Below, in pieces: positions 1 to 14,259 of a stretch of 64,000 bases of DNA (position 1 is its first letter; the number at the start of each line of letters is the position of its first letter). The stretch lies in assembly GCA_009617715.1 (NCBI GenBank), contig VTFK01000520.1:124001-188000 (forward strand), read 5' to 3'. Source of the stretch: Plectrocnemia conspersa. Its lineage: Eukaryota; Arthropoda; Insecta; Trichoptera; Polycentropodidae. The notes beneath the pieces were generated by a model that was not told the origin of the DNA, did no database searches, and saw only the letters and a program-made list of their open reading frames with translations. A program made the translations under genes and the position numbers.

Positions 1-140
1 CTCCTCTTGTTCCTAAAAGTAATTTCAAAATCGTCAGTTCATCTTTTTCTAGTAAAAATGTTTCCATCGAGATCGAGATTATACCAAAATTTTTTTATAC
101 AAGATATTTTCAATATGTAAAACATAGCTTTACTTTAATT

Positions 141-230
141 AATCTTAACCACATTTATCCGTGAGACTAAGAAAATTTAGATAAACCTCATCTGGTTTCA
201 ATCGAAATTATAATTAAATAATAATTAACA
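141..230. repeat. dispersed repeat family 1, copy 1
   Basis: The core ATCCGTGAGACTAAGAAAAT, followed by a TTTAG..AACCTCATCTG-like stretch and an ATT-rich end, is shared with about 11740-11870 and 50110-50240. The copies are strongly diverged but colinear. Confidence 0.6.
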
Positions 231-285
231 TTCTCCCAGACACAATAGACGTAGAAAAACTCTACGTCTATTGTGTCTGGGAGAA
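231..285. repeat. perfect hairpin, 25-bp arms, 5-nt loop
   Basis: The arm at 231-255 (begins TTCTCCCAGACACAATAG) is the exact reverse complement of 261-285, with loop AAAAC at 256-260. There is no mismatch over 25 bp. It lies directly at the end of a dispersed repeat copy (about 141-230). It is too short for a normal pre-miRNA and fits a foldback element or a recent inverted duplication. Confidence 0.9.
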
Positions 286-3200
286 AACTAAAATTTTATT
301 CTTTGAATAATCTCATTCTGTTTTGTATAATTTTGAATATATATAAGCTTATAATAGCTTAGAAATAATAAGTTATTATACCGAACAAATTTACTAGTGA
401 TGAAATTTACATCCTTTTGTGCTAAAATATTAGGTATATATTTATTTACGCCCTTTTATCGTTTATCAATCAGTAAAATGTATGCCTTGCAAAAAGCATT
501 GTGTATTATAAATAAATGCGAATATTTTTTAAACCTGAGATCATTCCGATTAAAAAGCAAATACAACCCGGATAGCACAATGGTCGTATTTTTTACATCG
601 CTGATCTAAATAATGGGTATTATTAAGATACAAGTATTGTTCCGATAACCTACATATTATAACACAATCGTAAAATCGATTGACGAGTTTATTAGGTTAA
701 AAATTAAATGGATCTCACTAAAACACTTTGGTTACTAATTTAGAAAATTGCCCACCACGCCCACATCTAAATTATGCGTAGAAACAAATTACAACCCTCG
801 GCGTGTCCCCTTCGAAAAGTAATGACACGGCACTGGATCACACGATCATGCGAGCGCAGGTTTCACTTTTGACCATTAGAAATTTAAAGATTTCAGTTTT
901 GCGGCGTTGACCAGAAAAGGTCGCTTTAGGGATGAAAGGGATGGAATAAGTCCCTTTTGTCGAATGGGAAAATGTTGAAACAGTGATCGAAATTGAAGTA
1001 CGTAAAGTAATCCCTTGTTTAACACGGGTCTTACGCATGCGGATTACTAATATACGGGGAATATCAAATTCGCGTGTTTTTTACTTCAATTTCGTTCGAT
1101 GTGAGACTTACGATTGACCTTTATATAATATGTAATATTATTAGATGTTACTTTACATATATATTTATCATATATAATTCCAACACATATAAGAAACTGT
1201 GTGATTTGGGTATGTCATACGATATTAGGATATGGCTCATTTTACAAATGCAAACCAGCCTTTGCTAAAAAAAATGAGACAATCTATACACCGACAAAAA
1301 AATTTTAATAAAAAAAAAAATAATTTAAAAATGTCACTGATGAGACAAGTAGAATATGAGTTTTTGGCATGAAAGAAACAAACAAGATGTCATGCAATTG
1401 TAAGGCGTGAACACTAAAAAATTGTATCGAAGTGACTATGAGCTAAAAATTCTAAAATTAATATTTGGACGAGTAAATATAATAGATTCGTTCTGAATTA
1501 TATTAAAACTATCAAATTATAAACAAATAGAAGCCCCTATGGAATTGATCATCGGTCCTTCATTGAACGCTTGAAGCCTGCAAAGCAGTTGACCTTTAAA
1601 AGAGTAAAACAATACATAGAGCCAGTAGCACTAAATGGCTAGGACTAGATTAAGCTTGAACGCTTTGAGTGGTTAACAAGAATGGTATAAATGCCAAAGA
1701 CCAAAGGCTCAAATAGACAGGTAATATAGCTAGAATTTAGGACTGCTGATTGACTAGGAAATTACTAATATGAACAATGAGTTATTGCAGATTAAGTGAA
1801 TAATCTCTCGTGGGGTTGAATTACAAGGTGGTTAAAGCTCATAACCTTACCCCCAGACAGTAACTTAAGCATAACATTTATAAAAGGTAAAACCGACAAG
1901 CCTTTTAGCATAGTGTAAATGTTTACAATATTTTTTTAAGAAAAGCTTGCGATTGATGTAAACGCATAACAATGAAATTTTATATTAGACAAATAAGCAA
2001 ACATATTAAAATATGTATTTTAATAAAACTAAGAAAACTATAATATAATAATATAGAAAAACATTGATTTTAAATTAATATTGCTTCAAAACCATTTATT
2101 TTTATTTACAATTTTAAAATACAAATCGGATTAAATCAGCCGTACAAAAATCGTTCATGTAGAAGTAATAAATAAAAATCGTTTTAATAAATAGTAAACA
2201 TTTGTATTTTGATTAAATTTTTATTAACATAAATTTATTGGTCAAATTACAATATTATTATTTACATTTTCATGCTTTTTCAAAATCCCTTCTTGTATTA
2301 TATAATTAATGCACAAAAATATTTATCTAGTATTATAATTTATTCGAAAAAAATTCTTTATATAGACGAAAACATAAATATGTAGGATCGCGGTATAAAT
2401 AAAAAAAGCCTCAGTTTGCTTTGCATTATTCAGTAGCCCTTATTATTATAATACATCAAGAATTTATGTTTCCAAAATTTATCAATCTTTAAAAAATATT
2501 TTACCTTTATATTTATTTATTTACATATTATTTTTCAGTTAAACTTCAAACATAATTTAAAATAACATCTTTATTATAATTTTTTATATATCGTATGTTT
2601 ATTACATTTTATGTATTTTACATATTTAAAAAAAAAATTGGGACATCTTATTGAAGTATGACATCAAAGTAATGCTTTTTTATCTTTAAAATACCTTGCA
2701 ATCTAATTAATTAAAAAAAATATCATGTTTTAATATAATAAACTATATTCTACGTAATTTATTAATACTAAAATACATATTATCAAGTTTTAATCGCAAA
2801 TCAAATATTAATTTAAACAGTTAAATTCAACACACAAGCTAGACAATTATTTTACTGTTGGCTTTTTTTTGATATAATATTAGCTTTAAGGCGAATAATA
2901 GTAAAAAACATGAAAAGCCAGCACCCAAAATAAGTATCTATGTATATATACTATTTTAAAATTATGGAAACTATATAAATAAATTAGTATTATTACAATA
3001 TAATGTATACTATTATAATTCGAGAATATTTAAACCAATGTTTAAACGTTTCAATAATACGTGTTATTGAGAAGTAGAAACAGTGAAAAGTTAAAGATAT
3101 TTTTGCTGTGTACAGTAAAATATATTTTTGCTGTAATATTTGACCTCAAAGTTTTATAAAACTTAAATTGCATTTAGTACTGAAAAGACACACGACACGA

Positions 3201-4050
3201 CCAATTGCAATTCAGAACCAAGAAATTATTAAAAATATAGATAAAATAACATATGACATCTCCTGTTTAATGATAAAATATGATTTTAAGCTAAAGTTTT
3301 CTTGTATGATATATTCATGTATGATATAGACATACATTTAGAGTACAAGAAAATCAATTTTCACATTGCGTGATATAATAGTATCTCGATATTTTCCTTA
3401 CACAGAATGACAGTTCGAGGAAAAATAATCCTTGTTTTTGTCTTGGTAATAATTTGTTTTGTATTAAATTATTTATTGTTGCTTATTTCCCATTAAGATA
3501 AATAGGTTAAGTGGAGAGGGTAATTTTCTAATATAAGCACTAGCTGATATTGTAAAAATAACCCATAGTAATTACTTGCACCCGGTAATCATAATGTGAT
3601 ACTTGGTCAGCTATGAATTTTTATAAAAATATAACTTTTTTGTAATTGTGTTAAGAATGAAAAAAAAAATTTTTTTATTTTGTTAAAGTTTAGATAATTA
3701 CTTAGCAAAACATGCTGTGAAATATTGGTACATTTTAGAAAATTTTATCTTGTGTAAAATTAATAATTAAGGCTAAGCTTTTGCTTATTATTACCATATT
3801 TTTAAAAGTTAATTGAATTTAACATCTAAGTGGTTTTGTTTTAATCATGATATTTTTACAATTTAATAATTTTAATTAAACTCTTTAATTTTCTCTCGGT
3901 TTAAGTACTATCTCATACTGTGGTATTTTAATTAATACGTAGAGTGTGCCTTGGTTCTTACTACACCAGACTATTTAACAGCAAAAAGTATTGATTTTTT
4001 GATCCGGAAGCAATTGTTATTATTCCAGAGGTAGGTTTCTTGGAAAGACA
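286..4050. other. AT-rich DNA without a recognisable gene
   Basis: Mostly low-complexity A/T sequence. Two stretches are more complex: 835-1070 (GC-richer, with a 66-codon minus-strand ORF that matches nothing I know) and about 1540-1870 (non-repetitive, with many stops in every frame, possibly a decayed mobile element). Neither supports a gene call. Confidence 0.6.
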
Positions 4051-4054
4051 ATAA

Positions 4055-4270
4055 ACAGGCAATAAATTCCGCCAGAACTACTAGCTGCGCGAGTGTAAAT
4101 TTTGGTTTACGGTTTCGCGGTGCTTGCGGAATGCTAAAGTCTATTAAGCCGGAGCACTTTGCTCTATAAAAGCAAAAGATAGTGTGGATATCATCGGATG
4201 TGCGTGCCCTTAAGGCTTCCCGCAGGTGAATTATAGAAAGAGGGTTAAGTCATACAGTCATACGCACTTG
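4055..4270 (+). promoter_or_regulatory. GC-richer islet with a TATA-like box
   Basis: A compact complex segment in AT-rich DNA contains TATAAAAG at 4165-4172, preceded by GGAGCACTTTGCTC and followed about 60 bases later by CCGCAGGTGAAT, a possible splice donor. It could be a promoter with a noncoding first exon or simply a conserved islet. No coding ORF follows. Confidence 0.2.
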
Positions 4271-4279
4271 GTGATCATA

Positions 4280-7200
4280 AATTCTTTATTGATTAGTGGT
4301 CTCCAAAGTAGGTTAAACGATTCGATACAGGGGGATGCCAACAAAATGTTAATTTTTTTTTATTTGTCCTAAAAAAATAATTTAAAATAGTTACACATTT
4401 ATATAGGTAACGCTTTTTCGTATGCATAAATAATAAAAACACATTAAAAATAAAATAGGTGCTAATTAGAGCTTAATATTACAATCGAGTCTCAACAATA
4501 TTACTCATTGACTATTAATCTCAGATTTATGTTTAAATATCATATAGACCTTAGTGTTTTGAATTTAGTAATTATTATATAATTATATTTCTGACTAATC
4601 AAAATGAAAGAAATATTTTTTTATATATTTTCTTAATATGTGCCATTTAAAATCAACGAAACTAAAAAGTTACCGAAATATATATGTGCATATTAATAGT
4701 TAAATAATTTATATAATTATTTTGGTAAAATTTTGCCATTTTTGCATATTATAGTTTATTTTTAATATTATAATTGCCATATAATCTTTCTAGCGAGCAA
4801 AATGGTTTGGAAATTTTCGCTCTATATAAATATTTTCCAGATAATACACATCTTAAAAATATTGCTTAACATAAAAAAGCTATAGATACAAGTACATTTA
4901 AAATTGTTTTGTGGCTTTAAAAATAAAAAATATTTAAAAAATGTGTATCAAAGTACCTGAAGTATTATATTTGGTTACAGTATCTACTTATATTATATTT
5001 GTAACTTGCTGTTCTCTTAACTATGGCGTTTATCACCGTAAGATTATTGGCCTTTACTAGATGGTTCTATCAGCTCCTTAAAATTAGTCTTGAAGGATTT
5101 GCATCTTTGTTGCAGCATAACTTTAAATTATATAAATAATCTATAATAAAAAAATAGAGGGTACAGAGTAATTTCTGATTTCATATATATAAATTCTTAT
5201 TAATGACTGATTTGTTCATAAAAAGTCATGGAAAAGTTAAATCTAAAATTTATTTTATATTTTCTTAAAATTCAATCTATTTATTTGGATATTAAGCAAT
5301 ATTCTTATAACATATAATTTTTCTTTTTCTTACAAACTTGCCACTTGTGAAAAGAAAGACAAAAATGACACGTGAAAACAGACTCATAATTTAATTAATA
5401 TATTTAGCTAACATACATTGTACTTGCTTTATTGTAGAATTTTTTTTTCTTAAGCCAAAATGATAATTTAGTAAGAAATTTAGATTAATTATTACCTGTT
5501 AGTAATAACGTATTTGACATAACTAGTAAAATACCTTTTTTCAGTTTTTTAAAAGGCAATATCGTCAAGTTATTTATGATTATAGTAAATTATAATTTAA
5601 GTAATCTTTAAAAGTAGTTCTTATCTTATCTTATTACTAAGCTGAATTACCATTCATTAATTTAACGACTTTCATCATTGCAACTTTTTAAGTTATATCT
5701 CGGTGTTTTCTTGGCATTTATATACTTTATCTTATTTGTATATTACTTATTTTATAAGAAATTCATAAATTGTATTCCTATCTTAAGAGATGCATTTGAA
5801 AAATCGTAAATTTCATTGTCACTATTTTAAATATTGTTTCTTCCTTGTGGAATAATTATTGTATTCAGTAAATGATTGCTGAAAGTTTTAGCGTGTTATT
5901 TATTGTCTCCCGTCCATATTCTGTTATTAGATCTGACTGGGAAAAAAATGCTTAGGGTTTCTTATTTTCTTTGTTACTTTTCAAGGCAAGTATTCTCTGG
6001 ACTCTGTAGCAATAACGCATTTAAGATATACTCGGATTGCCACGTTACTTCCTTTGTTAATTAGTTTTTTTCTTATTTAATTTGACTTTGTTGAAAGGTG
6101 ATCGCGTATACTGACATTTTTTTTAAATCGTATGTTCTTAATTTAGATAATAAATTGAATTTTATATTTATTTAAGAGTTCTTTTCAAAATATAGCATTG
6201 TGTCCTAGTAAAATAGGTTTAATCGCAAAAAAAACACTTAAGACTACTTTATATAGTTTTTGAATTGCTTATTATTGTTAACAAATTTTTTTTTAAATAC
6301 ATTGATTATAGAATATAAGTAGCAATATGTTTTTTACCCCTACTTTAAATTAGAAGTTACTAAACGACGCAGATTTAATTTAATGACACTTTAAAACGTT
6401 GCTCCACTTTGACTTTGATGATATTTATTATTATAAATTATTATACATTTTTGCCAACTGTTACCAGATGTGTTACAACAAAAGTTTTCGCGTAATCTTA
6501 TTACTTTATCCGTGGGTGGGACACGCTATGAAATTTTTATTGCCCATTTTATTACAATGTGCCGCCTTAACGTGTAACCTACAAACAAACGTATGTAAAT
6601 AGGCTTTTATTTATACAAATATATATATTTTTACAATTATGAAAAAAAATTAGATTTGTGCAGTATGCGAAAAAATATAAATCCACGTCAGTTACTGATT
6701 TTGCAAATGTTTACTTTTGCTTTCGTTTAGCTTATAATTAATAATGCAGAGCACGGCTTACCGCAAAAATATAGAAATTCCCCCTGTGAATTTAATTTGA
6801 TTCGCTTACGCTTCGAAAGTTGTTTGTTTCCCTTGGCAATATATAATATATACGAGCTTTGGCAGAGCAAGCATTTGCGCGTCAATGATCTAATACGTCT
6901 TATCAATAATGGTCATATACCATTTTGTAATAAAAAGGTACGGATAACAGTCCATATGCATATACATATATAATGTATAATCAATTTCTGCATTAACCAC
7001 TATTTTATAAAGCCATACATTTTCCTAGTGACGTCATCAAAGAGAGGGATACTAATCACGTTTTATTTTTTATTATTAGTTAATTATTTGTATGTTAATT
7101 TTTTAACATTGTATATACAGGTTGCAATAACTATGCACAGATCAGGCAGCTAATGAGTAGATCAATAAAAATAATAGTCTAGTTTTTTGGCCATGCCCAA

Positions 7201-9060
7201 ACATAGTATCTCTAAAATCTTTGAGTTCCCACTATAACAAAAAACGTGGCATTCGTGAAAAATAAAAATAAAAGAAAGAAAGGACAGTTTAAGTACTGAG
7301 AAAATAATCATAAGGAGATTGGTAAATAATAACAGTATTAAGTAATAAATAGTTGCAAAATATACGAAAATAAGGGAACTGATTTGCAGTTCTAATTTTC
7401 TGAATTTCTGTTTTCTTTTTCATTTTATTCAACGCTTGTTCAACGCTTCAAACATTTATATTTTCCTTATATGGCACCTTTAAATAAAGATAAAATTAAT
7501 ATGATATTAAGCAATTGTTTTACTACATGTAATTAAGTACCTCACCATTATATCATATAAACATGTTAATTTTAATTACTAATTCGCATTATTTAGTAAT
7601 GTAGTTAATATGTTTATCTATAGAAGAAAATTTAACAAAAACATCTTGGCGAGTACTTTATTTTTATATTTATATTATATTTTAAGATAGTACTAAATAT
7701 TGATTTTTACACTAGTCTCTCAAATATCAAGATCAACCCATTTAATTATAATTAATAATATTTATTTACAAAAGAAAAAAAATATGAACTCCTTCGAGAT
7801 GGCTTACGTGTAAGTAAATGTATGGAATTTTAGATGTACAACTCTTAAGAAGCTACCTGAAAATTAGTGCGATCCTTGTGATATATGTCATGCAAACAGT
7901 TTTATATGAGGTACTTATTTGGTAAATTTTAATCTTAATTTTCAACAGACAATTTATTTTTTAATAACAAATTATTGAAGGCAGTAAAGCTGCATTTAAT
8001 TACAATATTATTGGGAATAATTACAGTAATTTATTGTTAAGCTTGTCATGTTTGGATATTTTTTTTCTGTTTTGACACAAAGCCACGCCTTTGTACTTTT
8101 TATGTTAAATAGTGTTTTAAAAGATTTTGCAATTTTTTTAATTATTCTTAATACTGCATTTTCAGATTAGTTACATCTGTCAATATCGGTGTGTTATCCA
8201 AGGTGAAAATTAATTTCTTTCAATTCTGAAAGTCTGTTATTTTAGTCATCATTTACCCAAATCAGCCACCTCACACATTTAGCGCAATGTAATAAGTTAG
8301 GAATTATAATTAAAATAAGTTTATAAACTTTATAGAATACAGAATTCAATTTGCAAATATCAAAACACGTTGTGTTGACATTTTCACATTTAAAAAAAAA
8401 ATATAAAAATATTATTGATTAGCGTATTTCTCCATATAACAGATACGTTAAAACAAAGATTAAATTGTTAAATCAATTAAATTTCTTTTTACTTCGAATC
8501 AGCTATAAATTTGTCAGTGATTTTAATGTATTATGTTTCTATAATATCAGTTAGTATATGTATTATTTATTTAACTATACTTATTTTTTTAACTGGTTAA
8601 TTGGATTTAATAATAATAATTTCGTATGAAATGAGTTTCCTCTATGTCTCAATTTATCTTACAACACAATAATTAAAACCTAAAGTTTTTTCCTTAAATG
8701 AATTTCTATAGTTCTCGAATCGTCTGAAACTTCATTCATTTGCTTGGGAATGTAAAAACTTTATTCGTAATCTTTTGTAAGTGAAATCTCAGGAGAGCCA
8801 GGTTAAAACCAATTTTAGTCGACGAAGTTCAAAATTAATTTAATTTCGCTCACGCGAAACCATAACAAAATTTGCAAATTAATTTAGAAATTATATATAA
8901 AAATTAAAATTAAAATTGATTATTAAATATGCATTACACATGTTTATTTTGATAAGTGGTTAATAATAAAATATATTTAATTATATATATTTACAAAATA
9001 AAACATAATATTGTATTCTGGGTAAAGTAAATGTGGTTTTACATTGTAAATAAAAAAATA
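4280..9060. other. AT-rich intergenic or intronic DNA, nothing found
   Basis: Long A/T-rich sequence with scattered short ORFs that are composition artefacts. A small complex patch at about 6730-6920 is the only interruption. No repeat, RNA gene or exon could be recognised. Confidence 0.6.
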
Positions 9061-9064
9061 TTGC

Positions 9065-9310
9065 CAACATTCATTTTGATCCCTTTACTACTACAGTTTC
9101 CACCACATTTCTAACAAATGTTTATTACCTACAATCGCGACATTCCATTTGCAGTTATCATTTCAAGGCGACATTCGCGTCCTTTTGATGGTAACGTTGT
9201 AATTGTCGAGGATTCCCTTGCCGACGAGTGAATATCATCAGATATCCATAATTGTTGAGAATATCGCGCTTGAATTTATACACCATCCATTAAGGGCTGT
9301 ATTAACAATT
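9065..9310. other. GC-richer noncoding islet
   Basis: Balanced composition with all frames closed. It contains two neighbouring GATATCC/ATATCATCAG-like words. A candidate conserved noncoding element, judged on composition alone. Confidence 0.25.
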
Positions 9311-12300
9311 TTTTATAATAAAAATGCAAATTTCACCCCATAGCGATGGTAATTTTACGCTCGCGGTTTGATATTAAAAAAATATTTTATCTAAATAATA
9401 TGAAAGAATATATCGGTTTTGATGTAAAATATGTAAATTATATTTTTAATATTGGAAATATAATACATACATTTAATGCAGAGACGCTTGAACACAATTT
9501 TTAATGGTAAAAATGCTATTCGAAAAAAGATGAAATTAAAATTAATTCGTACAGAAAAGTTAATTTACATTTATGTAAATTCAAGTAAATATAAACTTTA
9601 AGCTTCAACCCAAGTGCTTAAATTATATTATAATATTTTATTCCAAAATTAGGTACATCAAAGTTTAACGCGTATATTTTACGTTACATAGGTAAGACTT
9701 CTTTACCCTTTACTAATAATTTATTAACAGTATTGTATATTTTAAACAAATTTAGACTGTAAGATTTAAATCGTGTCTGATAAATAGTTTATTGTATACA
9801 TATTAAAAAAATATTAAAATTTGTATTTGTTTGGTAAACTTTTTATAATAATATATTTTTTCTTATAAATAAAGATATTCCTTAAATATTAATAAATTTA
9901 AATTAATATACATTATGTATAATATAAACATAAATATACTCTTTGCTATTGTTAGGTTAATAATTATCTTTAGAATATGCTCTTTTATTTCGCAAGACTG
10001 ATTAATCATAGTTCTACTAATAAGTTCACTATTCAGGCTGAAATATAGAAGCTTTTCGAAGAGTATTCTAAAATGATTGATCTAATATATGATTGATCTA
10101 ATGTAAACAAATAAACGTAAATATACTTTTTTATAATATGACATATTTTCATACACGTGTTTTAATATCCTAATGAATATTATTAACACAATAATAATTA
10201 TAGTTTATAGTCACCAAAAGGTTTATAAGGATCTGAATGTAGCATTCATTTTGTAATATTTTTTTTTATTGACACTCGCGGCAATAAAGAATTGTATTGC
10301 TGTAATGACTGACCCGTTTCCTATTTCAGAAAAAGCGGGTCGGAAACATTTTATAAATTTATGAAATGGTATAAAAAATAATGTAGGCATACCAATGGTT
10401 TATTAATACTAGTGTTTTATTTTAAAAAAAACAACAGGATATATTCTGCATGCTTCGTCATTCTCAGAATATATGTTGGTGATAAAATGGGAGATCTGTA
10501 TAAAATAGCAAATGATTATGTATTGAGTTTACTGGTGTTTTAAAATATTGTTTTTTAGGTAAGGTCATCTGGTAATAATATATGAATTTTACGTGCATTG
10601 GTATTATCTACTGAGTTTTCATCGAATATTCAGATAGTGAAGAATCAAAGTTTAATTTAAAATAAAAAAACATGTTTTTATAATGGTCGACTTATTTATT
10701 TTGGACGTAAATTCAAGATTTTTTAAAAATCTAGCATCTAGACACCAAACACGTACTTTTAGTACTCAAGTTATAGGTAACTGTTAAATCCTACCTTGTG
10801 GTATAGTTCCTAAAGTTTATGGATAGTTAAAATATTTTCTTTCATTTTTCAATAAGGTAATAGAAAATGATGCGTAGTTTTTCACTGATTGCCTTATAAT
10901 TTACGTATTTTTTTCTTACTTTCTATTCACTAAATAATTTTGCCAAAATACATTACAATAGTTACTTCTTTTTCACTACAGAAATTCAGAAACTAAACTC
11001 GCGGTGAGACTATAAATTGACTTTTTAACTGGTCCTGTATCTTTACTTCTGGGATATCCCTAGTAATTATGAAAGTTAATTATTAAAGTACGAAAAAGCG
11101 TAACGTAATATGAGTTCAGAAATAAGTTAATTAATTAGAGCATCTCTGTCTAATGGATGATATTTATTTCGTTTACGATATGTGTTTACGTTATAATTAT
11201 AAGCTATATGCTTGTCTCAAGGCCTCGCGATTCGTCGTTAGGCTACTCTTTGTTTACACAAGTCAACATTAAATACCACATAAAACAGTATTTGTTATTT
11301 GGTATTTGCTTATAATACATGTCATTAATTTTGAATTTCACTTATACAGTATTAACAAAGTAATTTAATAACCGAGAATCGTTCTACGCCTCAAATTTTC
11401 ACGCTTGACACAAATGCGAAAATAATAATATTATAATCAATATTTCGTAATGCGCTTTGTAGACTGATAACCAAATTTAGATACAATAAATTCTCGAGCT
11501 ATAATTAAAACCATTATTAACTCTTCCATAATTGGGTGGCGTACTGAAACAACACAACAAAATTGCTTTTATTGATTTGACAGTAAAGTTATCGGATTGT
11601 TGTGATTATTTTAATACTCAACGATGTAAAGCTTCATTTTTAAATAATTATTTATTGTAAATATATCGTCGAAACATTACAGGCGTTAGCCTGATTTATT
11701 ACAGCAAAATAAATACAATCAGTAAATAACACTACGCACGACCCAGCATGATTTTATTTCATTCAATCGTGAGATTAAGATAATCTAGGAACACCTAATC
11801 TGTGATAATCGATCGGAATTAAAATTATAATTATCACTAATTATGATCTTCCAAACTCAATTAAAATTATTAAAACACTCAAAATTTTTGGATCACCAAA
11901 ATTTTTCTACGGACCACCAGTTGAGAAACACGCTAGAGAGTCGCCATTATTCTAACCATACAGCTTTTCCTTACGAGCTTTCTAAGCACAAATATGTTTT
12001 ACGGTGATAGTTTTAAGAAGCTGGAATATATTTTGTGGATAAGATATATTTTATTTGTGCACTATTTTTTTTATTAATAAATGTTATAATGCTGTTAAAT
12101 AGCCTGTTTTTTAATGCTGTTTAATAGTCTTTATGACGCATTGGGAGAACCTGTCCAGCTAATATGGTCAGATTTGTAATAAAAAAATATTAATAAAAAT
12201 AAATAGGTACATAAGAGATGCATACATACACATATCGTTGTTTTATGATAAAACTATAATTTATATCTCTATCTATGAATTAAATATTCTATCGATTACA

Positions 12301-13640
12301 AAAGATACATATTTAATTTTTCTATCTACAAATATTACGCTATTTCTTACATTTATGAAACCCAGTGCATTCTAGGTATAATCGTCGTCGTCGTTAAACG
12401 ATAGTAAATGTTAATATTAAATGATTTGATTAACTTATTAAATAAGGAGTCATGAGTCTCTAATGTTGGCTGAGAAAAAAATATGAAGATATTAAATCAT
12501 TATAATATCAAATAGCGGAATATAGATGACGAATGACAGTAGATAGCAATTAAATTATTACCATGCTCTTTACAATATATCTTTTTCATTGATTATAAAT
12601 TCTATAAGCTACAAAGTATTTTACATATTTTCAGTATTACGATTAAGATAAAAGTTAAAATGGAAAAAAATTGTCAATGTTAAAAAGTCCTATTAAATTC
12701 AATATATATATATAATAACTCTTACTTGTGTAATTTGAGCTCGTAAGCCCAATTGGCGATATAAGCTTTTATTCTATCACCAAAAGTTGCTTTCGACTTT
12801 CAATTGAATATATGTATAGCACATCGATCTTTGCTTATTGGTCCTACATATTTTCATATCCTACCCAGATTAAAAGAATTTTGAAGAATACTTTTTCTAC
12901 AAAATCCCTATATTGACGATGATAAATTAGAGTTCATATCTGATTTGATTAATCTAATCAAGACTTTTATTTTAAACCTGTATTTTCAACGATTTATATA
13001 AATATATATATTTTTATATTTTCTAGATAGTAGTTTACTCCACACAAAAAAGCTTGTTTTTTAAAATATTTTTTTTATTATTATTTAAACAAAAATTTAA
13101 GACAGTGTCATCAAAAAAAAATTACGATAAAAAACCCTGATTTTTGGCTTATGAGATAATATCTACATTATCAGCGAAAGCTAGAATCAAATCTTTATTC
13201 AAAGGATTTGAATATTACGATTTACTCACATTTCAAATATTGTCATTCAAAGAACAATACGTAATCTCCTTGACGTACTTTAGATTATAGTCAAAAGAAT
13301 TCTTAAGGTCCCTTTTTTTGCATCAAAATTAACATTTATTTATCTACTCAAATCCATGTAAATAGGTTTAAGGTGTTATGCTTTGGCGTAAACACAAGCT
13401 TAGGGATAATACACAAACACTGTCATACTTATTTGCTTTATGTTAAAAACCTGGTATACTGTGTATCTGCCTTATCCTAAGCCTTATAATCGCCCAGATC
13501 AATATAAAATATATGAATAAATTAATAAAATAAGTACTTAACATTACCTAACTATTTAAATTATAACTCTAAGTTATCTTAAAGTTGTATTTAATAACAT
13601 AAGGTGCTATAGATATTAGGGACTTAATTAGAACATATTT
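9310..13640. other. AT-rich DNA, nothing coding found
   Basis: Apart from the dispersed repeat at 11740-11870 there are only short local duplications, such as TGATTGATCTAAT twice at about 10074-10102 and ATGCTGTT.AATAG twice near 12090-12130. No exon or RNA gene is supported. Confidence 0.6.
11740..11870. repeat. dispersed repeat family 1, copy 2
   Basis: Contains ATCGTGAGATTAAGATAATC, then an ACACCTAATCTG segment, TCGGAATTA and CACTAAT, colinear with the copies at about 141-230 and 50110-50240. Confidence 0.6.
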
Positions 13641-14250
13641 TCTCTCAGTCCATGAACTTCCGTGCCGCACCACGCCATTATATACTCAGCGGTGCACAAA
13701 AGCCGAGTGCACCGCGTCGAATTTAATTATTTGCCTGCGCCGGCAATAAATATAATGCTTAGCGGTGGTATAAAATATAATTTTTTCAGCCTAAAATTAT
13801 GCGAGTCTGAATATTTTACCGGCAGGTTTCGTGCTCAGCGAGCGTCACGAAATTTAACCGAGTGGATCGGCCAAATGTGACGTTCATAATGTTATATTTG
13901 CCATTTCATTGGAAACTGCGAATCGTTATCCGGAAAATCCATACATCGCGAGAAAGTATACGCAAAAATACATAATGTATTTTCTTGCGGCAAAAAAAGG
14001 GGGGGGGGGAAACGCGAGGATTTTAATACGACGCGTGTCGCGGGAGGGAAGAATGGAGAAAAAATAAAGAAAAAATGCTAGTATCGATATAGTATTAAGG
14101 CGCACAATTCCCGCCTTTCATGCGTTCATTATATATACGACACTGAATATATAAAAAATGTCGCTTAAACGAATTAAACGGCCGTAATTCAGGCGTGGAC
14201 CGCTCGCAGGCGTACGTTTCTGAAAATTAAAAATGAATTTTTGATGCGTA
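13640..14250. other. largest CpG-containing islet of the 5' half
   Basis: Unusually many CpG dinucleotides for this window, with segments such as CCTGCGCCGGC, CGACGCGTGTCGCG and GGACCGCTCGCAGGCG, and an 11-base G run at 13999-14009. A 72-codon ORF crosses the first part (13662-13880) but resembles no known protein. Such composition is what I would expect of a promoter or strong conserved noncoding element. Confidence 0.3.
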
Positions 14251-14259
14251 AGTAACGAA

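Noticed and set aside
1540..1870. Possible gene fragment in a complex stretch
   Set aside because: Stops occur in all frames and no protein family is recognisable. At most a very old mobile-element remnant.
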